Shown piece after piece: positions 21,592 to 34,080 of a stretch of DNA of 64,000 nucleotides. This DNA is from Saussurea involucrata. Taxonomy: Eukaryota; Streptophyta; Magnoliopsida; Asterales; Asteraceae. Numbering within the stretch: position 1 is the first letter of the stretch; each line of letters begins with the position of its first letter. Both the position numbers and the translations under genes were made by a program. A model generated the notes under the pieces. It was not told the origin of the DNA, ran no database searches, and was given only the letters and a program-made list of their open reading frames with translations. Location: positions 161,076,983-161,140,982 of the forward strand of contig CM066319.1 of assembly GCA_033807775.1 (NCBI GenBank), read 5' to 3'.

Positions 21592-23937
21592 TGTAATAAC
21601 CCAAAGTAAAGATTGAGATTTAAATAAAAGTTAAGGGGTACATTTTGTTTATTATGAAGAAGTATGAGGGTAGAAAATGGAAAATGGGAAATTAATTCCC
21701 TAGTTTTATGCACCACTTTTGAGGATGGATTTTAATATTCATTTTAGGGTTGTAGGGTGATGTTGGCGGCTGGTCTTGGAGAGAAAACGAGAATCAGTAA
21801 GAAAGAAACAAAGAAATAAAAAAAATGGAGAGTTGGTGGGTGTTTGTTTTGCTGCATGTCGAGAAGAAGAAGAAAGAAAGAAAAAGAAGCTGATGGGTGT
21901 GTCTTGTGCAGATGTGCGCCGGGATCTAACCGCCGGCGAGTGAGAAGAGATAGCCGGAGGAGAGAGATAGACGACGGAGAGAGAGAGACAGCCGGAGGAG
22001 AGAGATAGACGACAGAGAGAGAGCTTCGTGAGGGAGAGAGAGAATGCGACAGAGAGAGAGCTTCGTGAGGGAGAGAGAGAATGCGACAGAGAGAGAGAGA
22101 GCTTCGTGAGGGAGAGAGAGACTGCGGGAGAGAGAGAGAGCAGCAAGAAAGATGGAGAGAGCAGCGTGAGAGAGATGGAGGTTGCGAGAGATGAAGGTGG
22201 TGGCTAGGTTCACCGGCGACGGAGAAGATGATCGGAAGAATACCGGCAGTCGGCTGCCGGCGGCGGTCGCCGACGGTGGCCGGCGGTGGTGGTCGCCGGA
22301 GTTTGGACAGCAGTTTTCCGTTCGTGAGTTTCGTTCGAGTAAGAAACCTTTCCCTTGCTTATTTTCTTTTTACAAGTAATGGTAAAATTGTAGGTTGCTA
22401 GTTGCTCTCGGTATTGAAGGTTGAGAAATCAAATAAAGATATCAATTGAGTTTGATTCTTTTTGTTAGTGTCAAAGTTGAATTAAATGTTCATGTGGGTT
22501 ATTGGTTAGGGTATAACTTGTACCAGCTAAAAAGATGAATCGTTATCAAATGGTGTCGAGTTTGCTTAAGGGGTAAATCCTCAGTTCATTAACCCAGTAA
22601 CTGTTTTAGGAATGTTTGGAATTAAATTGGAACCGGGTATTTGTTTGGTGGAAAGTCCAGTTCGCACAAACCTCCGGGTGGCGTAAACCTAGTCTGTTTC
22701 AGTGTTGGGCCGGTTTAATGGTTGGGCCGGTTTGAGTGTTGGGCCAAAAGTATTAATAAGTCCTTTTGGGCTTAATTGTTAATTTTGGGCTCCTCATTCG
22801 AAAGTGTTGGGCCGGAAGATTTATTCTTCCTTTTGGGCTTAGTTTATTATTGAAGTCTATAATTATATAATAAGGGTGTGGTAGTCTAATTATTATTTTG
22901 GGCCATATTATTAGTAACGTGATCCGGTTTTGTTATTTAGAATCAAGTGTTGTAATTTTATGTTGAGATCCTAGAGCCGGGTAAATTAATGGATCCGGTA
23001 TAGTATGTCAATTGGATGGGTAAGCAAAGACCATTAATTATGATTTTTGGACTAGGAGGTAATCTACCAATTTAGATAAGTTAGGGTTGAGTTCGGAATT
23101 TAACTCGAGTAATAATTGAACGGATTATGACGAACGCTATTAATATATAATAGGTGTTCCGCTTAGAGATCGGAAGTGTAAGTGAGGAGCTTTGGAGCAA
23201 GCAAGCCAGGTGAGTTTTCTAAACTAAAATGTATGGCTTTTAAAGTGTTTTCAAAAATGTGTTTGAATGATGCAAATTGCCATGCTTTATTATTATGCTT
23301 TATTTGCATGAAAGATGTCTAAAGTTTTATGTAGAATGTATGCATACATTGTGTTAGACGTAAACTGGCAAAGACGGGAGAGTAGACCCGCCAGTGCTCG
23401 CGCGGGAGAGTAGACCCTTTATGCCAGGGGTAGTGTGGCCCCGATATAAGGCAGCGTGAGACTGACTCGTTGTCACCTTAGGGTGGCTTCAGGGTGTCAG
23501 ATTACGAGGGGCGGACCTTATTCCGTGGATGATTTTTATCATCACATTTTTTTTATGAAAGATTTTAAGTGGAAGTTTTATGTGAAAGATTTTGAAGTTC
23601 AGCTATGTGAAAGTTATAAACTGTTTCAAAAATGATAACAGAACTGTCAGGAGGGACTCACTAGACCTCATGGTCTAACCCTCGCTTTTTCCCAACTAAA
23701 CCTTTTCAGGTAAGCAGATCATAGAAGGCTCCGATAAGCGAGCAAGGGCAGGGTAGAGTACAAATGCAGTTAGTGACAGTGCCACTCATGCTTATAGTGG
23801 TAGATATTCTCAGTTGTGTATAGGTTGTTTCCGCCAACCTAAGTTGTTTAGACAAATGTAATGGAAATTTTTGGACCCAACTTTGTATTTGTTAAATAGT
23901 AATGCTATGTATGCTTTATTTAGTCTGTGTTGTTACA
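21592..23937 (+). repeat. 3' LTR of the 15.5-23.9 kb element
   Basis: 2346 bp, nearly identical to the 5' LTR. The main differences are an expanded GAGAGAATGCGACAGAGAG block near 22040-22110 and loss of one GGTGGCCGGC / GGAGATGGTCGCC unit near 22270. Confidence 0.93.
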
Positions 23938-23942
23938 ATAAC

Positions 23943-24075
23943 CGCTATTTAATGTTAATTACTTAAAATATTTTAAAAACAACTAATAAAACTTTATGTA
24001 CCGCTATTTAATGTTAATTACTTAAAATCTTTTAAAAACAACTAATAAAACTTTATGTACCGCTTTTAATGTTAA
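23943..24075. repeat. 59-bp AT-rich tandem repeat at the insertion site
   Basis: Units begin ACCGCTATTTAATGTTAATT at 23941, 24000 and 24059 (period 59). The sequence left of the 15519 element (about 15485-15518) continues the same repeat, so the element landed inside the array. Confidence 0.85.
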
Positions 24076-24836
24076 TTACTTGATTAATATTTATCTTTAA
24101 CAACCTTCAAATCCTTAAATCGTGGACTCTTGTTAACTAATCTTTATCTCTAAACACTTTCAAATCCTCAAATCATGAACTTCTTAAAAAACGTCATTCT
24201 TTAAACAAATTTATAAAAAAAACATGACTATTTTCTCAAAACCACACATTAAAATAAATTAGAACATTAAAATCGAGATATATCGTGCTGCATTGTGCGA
24301 GTAGACTTATAGTAAAATAAAATTTATATGCATTTGTTAAATAGTGTTGTATTAATGTTAATATTTTTTTTGATTGGTTTGAGCAAGCATAATTTTTTTT
24401 CAAACATATACATAAAACTATAATAAGATAAAAATTAATTATAAAATATATGATTTTAATGACGTATAACGGGAAGGTTCTATTTTTTCCCTGTTATTAC
24501 CAATAAATTTTAAGAGAACAAAAAGGATTTAAAATTTCACATATCACAATATATGTAATGATGTCATGTGACCACGTGATAAGTGTCATTTTTTATGAGA
24601 AGTATTTGTAAATCGTTGATCACTTTTAATTAAGTACCTTCTCATGAATTGCGGGTTATAAGGGAATTGATTTGGTGCATCTTATCCTAATGTTCATTCA
24701 TTTCACATCCAACGGTTGATAACCACTTCTTACACTTCTCACCAAATTTGACACGTATTGCCGGAACCCAATCCATGTAATGATACTATGAATAGCTCGT
24801 AATTACTTTTTGTAAATTTGAAAAACTATACACTAA
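24076..24836. other. AT-rich intergenic sequence
   Basis: No coding, RNA or transposon-end signal could be supported. Confidence 0.5.
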
Positions 24837-25079
24837 GGGGTCGTTTACTCAAACGCTTACCGTCAAATGTCCAACATTTAACTTGTTTTACAAAGTAAGA
24901 TTGTAGTCTATTAAAAACGGTGTCGTACGCAGCAATTTATTCAATAAGCGTTTACTGGGTAAGACTCTTTATCCTTATTAACGTTTTTACCGGGTAAGAT
25001 TCTCGACTCTTGCCATGTTCATCCAGTAAGTTAAAATGGCCCGATAAACACTTATCAGGTAATCGTTTAGTAAACAACC
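24837..25079. mobile_element. MITE, GGGTCGTTTAC family, copy 1
   Basis: Left GGGGTCGTTTACTCAAACGC and right (inverted) GGTTGTTTACTAAACGATTA form imperfect terminal inverted repeats. The interior repeats CCGGTAAG/TTATC motifs shared with 25656-25935 and 38881-39320. Confidence 0.6.
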
Positions 25080-25655
25080 GCAAAGTTAATACCAATACAC
25101 CTATAATCCTTAAAAAAAGCCCGTCATGCACACGATATATATAGTGTAGCACAAACATCCCCTCCACGGTCTTAAATTTCCCCTGACTAGATAACTTTCA
25201 ACGCATTATTGTTCACTGCAAAACACAATTCGTTTTTTGGTTTATTAGAGATGACAAAAAAAAACTACTTCATGCGTTTTAAAAAAAGTAAATAACCACA
25301 ATGAAAATATCTCATGATTTTAGAAGTATGCCATTATTACAATTTATTTATAATAGAGTTCTCTATTTTATATTCCGTGATATAGTTAAAAAAAATAGAC
25401 GTTTATTTCGAGAGAAACTAATTGATATAAAATGTGAACATCTATTTTGAGAAAAGTGAAGGATAAAATATAAATGCATCCCTATATGTTGTTAAATTCA
25501 AGATTGTCGATTAACTTTTTTTTCAATATTAACTTTTTACATTTTGAATGTATGCTTTGACATGATTCTCACACAACTAGAGGTACATATAGCAACACAT
25601 GTTCTTTTAAGAACTACACTAATTTTCTCTTCGCATACATCAATATTAAGACTCT
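25080..25655. other. AT-rich intergenic sequence
   Basis: Nothing supported. Confidence 0.5.
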
Positions 25656-25935
25656 GAAGCCGTTTTCCCAATGCTTACTCGATAAACACTTACCGGTAAT
25701 AATAAATACTTTAACTTAACTTATTGGGCAATATTTCAGTCCATTAAGATGGTATATGCAACATTTTTTTCCAGGAAACACTTATCGGATAAGCGTCATC
25801 ATTATCACATATCAGGTAAAGTTCTCGATTTTTATCATCACTTTTACTAGGTAAAATTTTTAATCCTTATCATATTGATTCATTTAGATACAATAAATCG
25901 ATACACACTTATTAAATAAATGTTTAATAAACCCA
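25656..25935. mobile_element. MITE, GGGTCGTTTAC family, copy 2 (degraded)
   Basis: Begins near GCCGTTTTCCCAATGCTTAC and ends near AAATGTTTAATAAACCC. The interior has CTTACCGGTAATAA and ATCGGATAAGCG motifs like copies 1 and 3. The ends are weak. Confidence 0.45.
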
Positions 25936-26233
25936 CTTTTTTAATATATTATACAATCTAACTTAACTAGAAATACATATAAAAACATAATTATTTAAAA
26001 ATAAAAAACCACAAGGCAATCACATGAGATGTGTCAGGAGTAAAGTAAAGCTAATTTTGAGAGAAGAAGATATGGGGTGGGTCCCAGTTGGGTACACCCA
26101 TCGAGGAGCCGGGTGGGATGTATAGAAGTATAGAACCAACACCTGCTACCACCGGCGGACGCCCCCCCCCCCACCTGCCCCACCTCCATCCATTACTTTA
26201 CTTCTAGTATCACATAGAATGAAAGTATGAAAT
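25936..26233. other. Intergenic sequence with a poly-C tract
   Basis: AT-rich apart from a run of ten C at about 26163-26172. No gene. Confidence 0.5.
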
Positions 26234-27061
26234 TAGGCATGTAAACGAGTCAAGTTGAGTCGGTGGTAGATTATTCAAGTTCAAGCTCGAATGTAATTTT
26301 TTGAAAGTAGGGGTCGAGTTAGAGCTCAAATATTTTTTGAATTATTGAACTCGAGTTCCAGGGACAAATCCCAGGGGGTCTTTTTGTGGTGGCACGTGTC
26401 ATTGTTTCGTTCCTCTGTCATAGTGTAAAAGATTATCAGGTCGTGAAACTGTTATCGTATCAATTTGTTGTGTGTCAACGATTACATTTTGAAACTACAA
26501 TGAGAAAACATGTTTTCTTTGATAGAGTTATTCTGCAAGTTTTTTTTTCTCCCACCCTATACCCGAGTTCAAATTCTATTATTGTTTTTTTCTTAGCTTT
26601 TATCTTTTGATTTCAAATTTATTTGTTTCTCAAAAAACGCAATAAAGACTTGAACTCATAACCTCACATATGAAAAACAATGGACTAACCAACACATCGA
26701 TAAAGATTTTATGAAAAAATGTCTCTATATTTTATTTTTACGGTCAAATGGTGCCATTGTTTGAAAAAATTATGAGTCCTTCCTTGTCGAGTTCGATAAT
26801 TTTTATATTTTTACCGTATGATTTATGAAAATATGAAAATGTTTGGCTCGGGAAACTGTATGCTCGAATAGCTCAACTGGACTTGAAAATTTTAATCGAG
26901 TTATCGATCGAACGAGCCGAAATGAACATTGATGTTACGAGACTCGGCTTGTTAAGTTAAATGAGTTTTATTTGCATTCAAGATCAAATCAAGCTTAATA
27001 ATTATTAAGCTCGATTTCGAGTAGGAGTTACTCGTTAAAAACTCATAATCGTTTAATCCCA
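26234..27061 (-). mobile_element. hAT-like MITE, GTAAACGAGTCGAG family
   Basis: Left TAGGCATGTAAACGAGTCAA and right, read inverted, GGGATTAAACGATTATGAGT. The right part read on the minus strand matches the left part of 39607-40072 (TTTTTAACGAGTAA, ATCGAGCTTAATAATTATT). It is about 360 bp longer than that copy because of unrelated sequence near 26360-26760. No clear TSD. Confidence 0.5.
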
Positions 27062-27089
27062 AGAACCCAAAGATCTGATGGTTTTCTTT

Positions 27090-27405
27090 GGGAAATTGAC
27101 TCAAATAGTAATTGTACACATTTAAATTAATCTCTTAGGCATTTCTCCTGAGATTGATCCAAATGTCACTACACTCACAATATTCAAGTCTGCAATAGCT
27201 AAAAACAAAAAAACCCGAATATGATCGATTTTCCTTAAAAAATACGATCCAATCCGTTTTAAAAAAAACAATCATATTCATTTTTTTTCCAGTTAGGTCC
27301 GCAAGTTACGGCCCTGACTATCAGGAAAGACATCTTGATAAAAATGAAAGATGAATAGTTAAAAGACCAATTTACTTGGATAAAAGGATTATTTAAGTCA
27401 ATGTT
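27090..27405. mobile_element. Possible MULE-type MITE
   Basis: GGGAAATTGACTCAAATAGT at the left and the inverse of GAACATTGACTTAAATAATC at the right. The interior shares TGATCGATTTT/TTAGGTCCGC wording with the MITE at 31704-31981. Confidence 0.45.
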
Positions 27406-28352
27406 CTTTTTCTACTTTATTACATGAGTTTTGTATTTTATTCTTTTTGAATGTTTAATTTATGGATGTTTTTAATGTTTATGGTCGAAGTTATATGTGG
27501 AAGTAGATATAACTCATATAAGTACATTGGATAGGATGTACATGTATCCATTTTATTGTGTTGATGTAATAGAAAACAAATTCGGTGTTTTTAAATTTCA
27601 CCTAATTTTACTTGATATGTTTTATTGAATTAAATAAACTGTGGTTAAAATATACTGGTGTAATCTTCTTATGAGGGGCATATGAGATATCCATTAATGG
27701 TTAAACATATCCGTCGTTGATTAGTAGGATGAACCTTAGAAAAAACAAACCATGAGGACTCGTTTTGTTAAAAGTTTATTTAATAGATCAAAACCATTAG
27801 ATTTCATGAAGCTCTAACAACATTTCTCCAGATTATTTGCCTTGACGATAACATGATAGAGTTAATTGGTTCGAGTTTGGTGCATGTAGATAGGAAAAGC
27901 CAGTATGAAACAAGGGTATAACGATCATTCAATTACCTAACGTTCACAAGTATTGACAACATTTAGTAATTGAAACACAAGAAGTACTACAACAATTGCT
28001 CATAACAAATTTTTTTTACTGCAATATCAAGTTTAAGACAAAATTAACCCTTCAGCCCAACCATATTACATTCTATAGTTGCTTCTTTTGTATCACTAAA
28101 TAAGACTTTGACTTATTAGTCTCTTGTTGCTTTCCATTTATTGTTTGTGTCCCTCAAATTTCGGATAAATCAACATACATAAATGTCAATCTTTAGTTCA
28201 ATATAAAGAAGGCACTTTCACACATGAGAGTATCCTCTACTAAAAATTTAAACTTTCATGAACATTTAACAAATATCTGGATATCCAAAAAATAACCATA
28301 ATACATAATGAAAGTGGGAATATGGCCAAGTTTTTTCATATTTGTACAAAAA
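27406..28352. other. AT-rich intergenic sequence
   Basis: No coding or mobile-element ends supported. Confidence 0.5.
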
Positions 28353-31181
28353 TCAATATATATTAAAAGAGAAAACCAAAGATGATGAGGTGGCATCTTC
28401 TAAGCATGATAAGACCATTTTTCTTTTTTTCTAAGATTTTTGATTTTTTATATATTTGATTTGATAAAGACTTTTCCGTCCCTATACTACAAAGATGAAG
28501 TTCATTGAGTTAGGGTTGTTTTGGTAATTTTTAAAACTTTAACCTCCTAATCTTTTCATTTTCATTTCAAAAGTGAAACCTCCAAATCTTTTCAACTTCA
28601 CTCTTGAATTTAAAAAACTCAAAAACCCTTCCATTTTGTATCATGATTTGTTCATCACTATAGATCTTCATCTTCCTCTCCATATCACTTTATGTATGAT
28701 TCATATCACCAATCATGCATTGTTCTTCAACAAGATCATTTTTCAGGTAAACACTTTTTCTCCCTCTCTGACACTTGATTTTTTTCTATCATTTCATAAA
28801 CTATTATTGTTCAACAAAATTGTATTTCAGGTTTACTTTGAGAATATTAATCCAGGTTCTATTTCTTATTGATCCAAATCCTTTCAACTTCACTCTTGAA
28901 TTTGAAAAACTCAAAAACCCTTCCATTTTGTATCATGATTTGTTCATCACTATAGATCTTCATCTTCCTCTCCATATCACTTTATGTATGATTCATATCA
29001 CCAATCATGCATTGTTCTTCAACAAGATCATTTTTCAGGTAAACACTTTTCTCCCTCTCCGTCACTTGATTTTTTTCTATCATTTCATAAACTATTATTG
29101 TTCAACAAAATTGTATTTCAGGTTTACTTTGAGAATATTAATCCAGGTTCTATTTCTTATTGACTTTTGTTGTGATTTTAGGTTCATTTTTGCATTTATC
29201 TTCTTAATTTTTCTTAATTTTTTTCAATGGAAACAAAGGTTTGTTTATGGCAATGGTTTTGAAGTTTTGATGCCAACGATGGTTCAATAATCAAATCATG
29301 CATGTATGTATTACAATCTATGACACAACCACAACAAAATTCAATATGTTATTTTTAATGGTTATTTTTATTTTTTCAGGTTTATTTCGAGAAGACTAAT
29401 CTGAGTATACATTTTTTTGACTTTTGTTGGGATTTTAGAGTTTTTTTTTCGTTTACTAATCATTTTAACTATGATTAAAATTAATATTTTTTTTATTTAC
29501 ACACTTAAATATAATAATATGTATATCTTTATTTATATAACAATAGAATAAAATAAGAAATTGATTATATAATGTATATAAATAAAAATAAGATGAACAT
29601 AATCACTAATCATGTGAATGTAACAACTTTTAATGTATACATAAAAAATCTTTATTGCCATCAATATACATAAATGAAATACATATAATAACTTACTAGA
29701 ATATAACTTATCACTTATTATTATTTACATAATACTTCTATCTATGTATCTATATAAAGGACAATAATCCAAAGAAAATGTGATATTATGAGAGAGCTTG
29801 AAACATTAGTTATTATTTTCTCTAAAATTTTGAGTTTTTTTAAAACAAAAATATATCATTAAATAAATGAACATTTCATTTACTTTTTACAAGTTACATG
29901 TGAAATCTTATTATATGCATATATAGATTAATCAATATATAGGCTGATTTATATAACAAGTCTATATCTAAATCTATATAAAGGAAAATCATCAAGAGAT
30001 GATGTGACACATCCTAATACTTAGAATGCTTTCTCCATTTTTTTAGTGTGAAAAACAAATCGGTTTCCCATAAAGCATTGTCATCATGAACCTCCTTATT
30101 GGGATATTCCACACAATATTCATTTAAAAGTATAATGTATAATTTAATAGAAATAATTTTTTTTTTGTTTTTATTAATTCTTTTAAGTGATGTCGATTCC
30201 GGTAAATAATAAATCTTATTACCTCTAAAACACAAGTTGTGATAGCGGCAAGTATGGTTGTATTGTCATTGACGCAGTGTCAACTGTGAGTCCAAGACGT
30301 AATTACGTGCAAATTCGTTGGAAACGTTAAAAAATGGGAGGGGGTGGTTGGAAGTTGTTGATTTATCTAAGTATAAAAATAGATTAATGCTTTAAATAGA
30401 GAACAAACCGGTGATCTTTCTCAAAACCAAAAATGAAGAACACATATAAAAAGATTAAATTAGAACAACCAAACATATAAAATTAGAAATGATAACTTAC
30501 TACAAACATTGATATATAAATTCTTTCGGTTTCATTTTTTAATTTAAGTTGAAATCAAACAAAGTTTTTTTGCAAAAAAAAGTTTATTAATGTGAGCCAA
30601 CACTATGACTTGCTACAAAAGAATGATCTCCTCATTTCATTTACACATTTCATTCTTTCAAACTTCTCCTTCTAACCAATGTGAGATAGTCAAATCAGAT
30701 CACATTTCAAGATTTGATTAATACTCAAATCACAATATGTCACTTCATTATCTTTTGGGTATTCCTTTAATATATATACTGAATGTGTTTTAATCCTTCC
30801 ATAAAAAATGAGAGGTATTATATCGGATTATAATTCATTTTTATATATAGTTATATAATAAATTGGTAAATCAACGTCTTTGTGGTAACTAAATCTATAT
30901 ACATCAAATTTGGTTAAGAGAACAACCAAGAATTATCGTATAAAATACAACCAATAATGATGACTTGACATTATATAAAAGTTATTACTGATACATATGA
31001 AACTATTCGTAACAACACATTGTTATCAATATATGAAAATGAAGCACTTATCGAAATACATTCTTCATTTTAAAGTGTATCTTATTAATAATCAAATAAA
31101 GAATTACGTTTTATGCTAACTACGACAATTGTTTCTTTAAAAAACTTATTAGTATCGTGCAATGCACGAGACCCATACTAG
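28353..31181 (+). mobile_element. Non-autonomous Helitron
   Basis: The 5' end TCAATATATATTAAAAGAGA sits after an A. The 3' end is CTAG followed by T, preceded by a hairpin CGTGC-AAT-GCACG (31156-31168) ten bases upstream. TC start, CTRR end, a short subterminal hairpin and insertion between A and T with no duplication are the Helitron hallmarks. No Rep/helicase frame is present. Two TCTATATAAAGGA-like blocks inside (about 29753 and 29977) may be ends of older nested Helitrons. Confidence 0.82.
28582..29163 (+). repeat. Tandem duplication of 292 bp inside the Helitron
   Basis: The unit starting CCAAATC at 28582 recurs at 28874, nearly identical to its end near 29163. Each unit contains two TTTCAGGT junctions that look like splice acceptors. 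The frames running through both units (up to 171 codons, Phe/Leu/Ile-rich) arise from T-rich repetition and are not supported as genes. Confidence 0.88.
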
Positions 31182-31349
31182 TACCACATAAATCATCAAA
31201 GGAATTAACTATTGACGAAAGGAAACATGTCACACTGTCATTGATCGACGATTTTAGAAAATCTCCAAGAACCACACAATTTGTTGATTTGCATGATTTT
31301 TTTTCACATCCTTTTTAAGGCAACAAGTACCATCTCAACATTAATGGAA

Positions 31350-31646
31350 TCAAAGAGGGTTAGCTCAGTTGGATAGGTAACATCCGGGGGGTGTGGGGTG
31401 AAAGCCACACTATCCGGGTTTGATTCCAGCGGGCAACACTTTCCTGAGATATCCAGACTCTGGATCGGGTCCTTCGGGACCGGGTCCGGGGCCGGTACGG
31501 GTGGGTCCAGTCTATGGGACCCTCTACCCTGTCGGTCGGGTTCAGCCAAAGGCTGGGCCGGGTCGCAGCGGATTAGTGGGATTGCCCGTAATGGAGGCCC
31601 GATACCGCTGGAACGTGTGTGTGCGTTAACTTGCCGTTCAAAAAAA
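31350..31646 (+). mobile_element. tRNA-derived SINE with 18-bp TSD
   Basis: The head carries an A box (TTAGCTCAGTTGG) and a B box (GGTTTGATTCC), a tRNA-like pol III promoter. The body is GC-rich and the tail ends in an A-run. Perfect target duplications ATCTCAACATTAATGGAA lie at 31332-31349 and 31647-31664. It is not a functional tRNA: the head cannot form a full cloverleaf before the body and the copy has retroposition hallmarks. Frames across it are artefacts. Confidence 0.93.
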
Positions 31647-31703
31647 ATCTCAACATTAATGGAAAAAGCGTCAATGACAAATTTTCTTCAACGATTTAAC
31701 TAA

Positions 31704-31981
31704 GAGAAATTAATTAAACTAGCCATTTTTACGGTTGGTTTTTACCTCTTAGCCAATTCTCTCCTACTTTTATTAAAATAGCCGTAGGTCCGTAACGGTA
31801 GACCTAACTCAAAACACAAAAAATAAAAACCTGATCGATTTTTTTCTTTTAGGAAAACCGACCATGTTCGTTTTTTTAGCTAGATCCACAATTACATACT
31901 AGAGCTATTTTGGTAAAATGAGAAAAAAAATGACTAAGAGATATAAGGAATCATGAAAAATGACTATTTTAATTAATTTCC
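31704..31981. mobile_element. MULE-type MITE, 9-bp TSD TTTAACTAA
   Basis: Inverted ends GAGAAATTAATTAAAC and GGAAATTAATTAAAATAG, with perfect 9-bp duplications TTTAACTAA at 31695-31703 and 31982-31990. A 9-bp duplication indicates Mutator-type transposition. 278 bp, no coding capacity. Confidence 0.85.
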
Positions 31982-31990
31982 TTTAACTAA

Positions 31991-33053
31991 TCATTTTACA
32001 CAAATATATAAAAAAAATCATCAAATTTTCACTTTTTAGACCATCAAAAGGCATAGAAATTTGGGTGCATAACCATTTCTAGTGAATAGTAGAGACCTAT
32101 TTTATAGTTACCTAAGTTGGACAAACCTATGAGTAGTAGGGTTGGCATTGTCTTCATTTTGTTTGCCCATTTTTTCAAACTTATCTTTCACATACAAAAG
32201 TCTTATTTGAACTCTAGAATAAAATATAGTTTTAAACATCCAACCAACTTTGTTGTGATTCATAACCATCATATGACAAGGTGAATAAAACCAGATTTGA
32301 AATTGAGATTTTGTTATAAAAACTCAATTCAACTAATTATGTAAAATAGTAGTTTTTCGATTTCATTTTTAACATTTTACACTTCAATTATCATGTTTTC
32401 AAGTAAACTTATTACCGAACGCTTGGCAATTCTTGGGATCGTGTCTTCGAAGGCTAATGTTTTACCATAATATTTCAAGATACCGAAAAAAGAAATATTT
32501 TAATAAAGAATTTTATTAGGCACATGGCTGCCTGATAAAACATACACATTGCTTTGAGTTTTGTGTGCAACTAAGGGCATGTTCCATATTTTTTAGGTAA
32601 ACTTTTATGAGATAAATAATGAAAACTCAAAATTTAAAGATTAAATGATATAGTTTTTGTTGGTTTATTGTTTGTGTTTGTTTGTTTGTTCGGTTAAGTT
32701 AAACGAACGAACATAAACAACCCTTCGTTCGATTCGTTTACAACCCTACTCAAGTTCCAAGAACTCATCAGTTAAAACAACTAATTCTCATCATCTTTAG
32801 CACCAACTTATTCTTCAAAATGGTTTTAATATACATCCAAAAGTCATTGTAACTACTAATGGTAAATTTGGAACATTTGTGTAACTGTAAATATGAGTAT
32901 ATATGAAAGACTTTGTCCAAAATAGCTACTCATTTTTCATCCCTAAATTTATTTTATAGCCGATTTTCTATATGATTGGTTGAAATAGTCAAGATCTTTT
33001 ACAAGTATCAATTAAACGACTTGCAAAATCTATCTTTTTATGATAAAAGTATT
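31991..33053. other. AT-rich intergenic sequence
   Basis: No gene. A short TTTGTTTGTTTGTTCGG run near 32670-32690 is the only notable simple sequence. Confidence 0.5.
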
Positions 33054-33849
33054 CATAATTTAACACCCTCAAAATTGGAACGAGCAACTAACTTTAATTT
33101 CGATAAAACAACCAAAAGAGGGTAAAATCCTTTCTACAAAACATCCTTGAAAATATCTCAAAGTTTAAACATCACAAATTTCACAACTAATAACTCAAGG
33201 CGGGTGTTACTTAACCCAATTACAAGTTGCTAATCCCAAATAAGTGCGGAAGGCTTCACTAAGCAAAATCACTTCTCATGCACTCTACTAGCACTCATCA
33301 CTTCACAGTGTAGCTAAAGCTATTTCCAACCTGAACCTGTTGCACATGTCGACAAATAAAAAGGTTAGGCTAACGCCTAGTGAGTTCAAGAGTTTACACC
33401 ATGAGCAAATCATTTGATAGACCAAAAAGATTCAACTTAATTTATGATTTCCAAAAAGGGGTTTGTATAAAATACACCGACAACCCAATTTCCAAACGCA
33501 CACAATTCATGTGAGGAAAACTTTCAATGAAAATCATTTCTCCGCAATGGACTCAAATCCAAACTCACTCAAGAGGTAAATAAATAAAATTTCTCAAATA
33601 ATCGCCAATGCGAATAATACTCCAATAGTCGAAAACATCCAACAAGGATGAAATACAAAATCCGTCCATCAATCATGGAAAACAATCCATACACATATAA
33701 CATGACATCGACAACGCAGATAAACAAAATACCCGAAAACAACACCCTTCGGTGACGGGGGAGACCCGATTTCATCGAATGTGGCGAACACACAAATTAA
33801 ACCACAATTAATAAACACAAGTAAGTTTCATGGATGGGAAACACATGAC

Positions 33850-34080
33850 ATCAACCATCCCTCGGTCTCTAGTCAGTTTTAGACATCAACCCAAACCGGG
33901 TCTTTAGTCCCTCTCCGGCATCAACCAAACTAGGTCTTTAGCCCATCTTAGACATCAACCAAACTAGGTCTTTAGTCCATCTCCGACATCAACCAAACTA
34001 GGTCTTTATCCCATCTTAGACATCAACCAAACTAGGTCTTTAGTCCAAACCACCAAGTTTAATCCTACTGGATCTTTACT
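33850..34080. repeat. Tandem repeat in the solo LTR
   Basis: About five units of roughly 37 bp based on GACATCAACCAAACTAGGTC and TTTAGTCCATCT. Confidence 0.8.

Larger units (their letters stand above)
15519..23937 (+). mobile_element. Complete young LTR retrotransposon, non-autonomous
   Basis: 5' LTR 15519-17837, tRNA-Met-type primer site, 3.75-kb interior, polypurine tract and 3' LTR 21592-23937. Target duplications ATAAC at 15514-15518 and 23938-23942 are perfect. The LTRs differ by roughly a dozen substitutions by eye plus small indels in GA-rich repeats, so insertion is recent. The interior has no sizeable open frame but shows decayed Gypsy-like blocks. It must have moved using proteins from another element. 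Related copies lie at 42380-46003 and around 46004-55342. Confidence 0.93.

Noticed and set aside
26360..26760. Possible minus-strand SINE (GGTTATGAGTTCAAGTC resembles a B box)
   Set aside because: No convincing A box, tail or target duplication.
28573..29290. Overlapping 99- and 171-codon frames rich in Phe, Leu and Ile
   Set aside because: Created by a T-rich 292-bp tandem duplication inside a Helitron; no conserved domain and no sensible start context.
31355..31440. A possible tRNA gene (A and B boxes present)
   Set aside because: Long body, A-run tail and perfect 18-bp target duplication show a SINE; the acceptor stem does not close.
31304..31703. Frames of 69-101 codons across the SINE
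   Set aside because: They run through SINE sequence and its target duplication; no domain.
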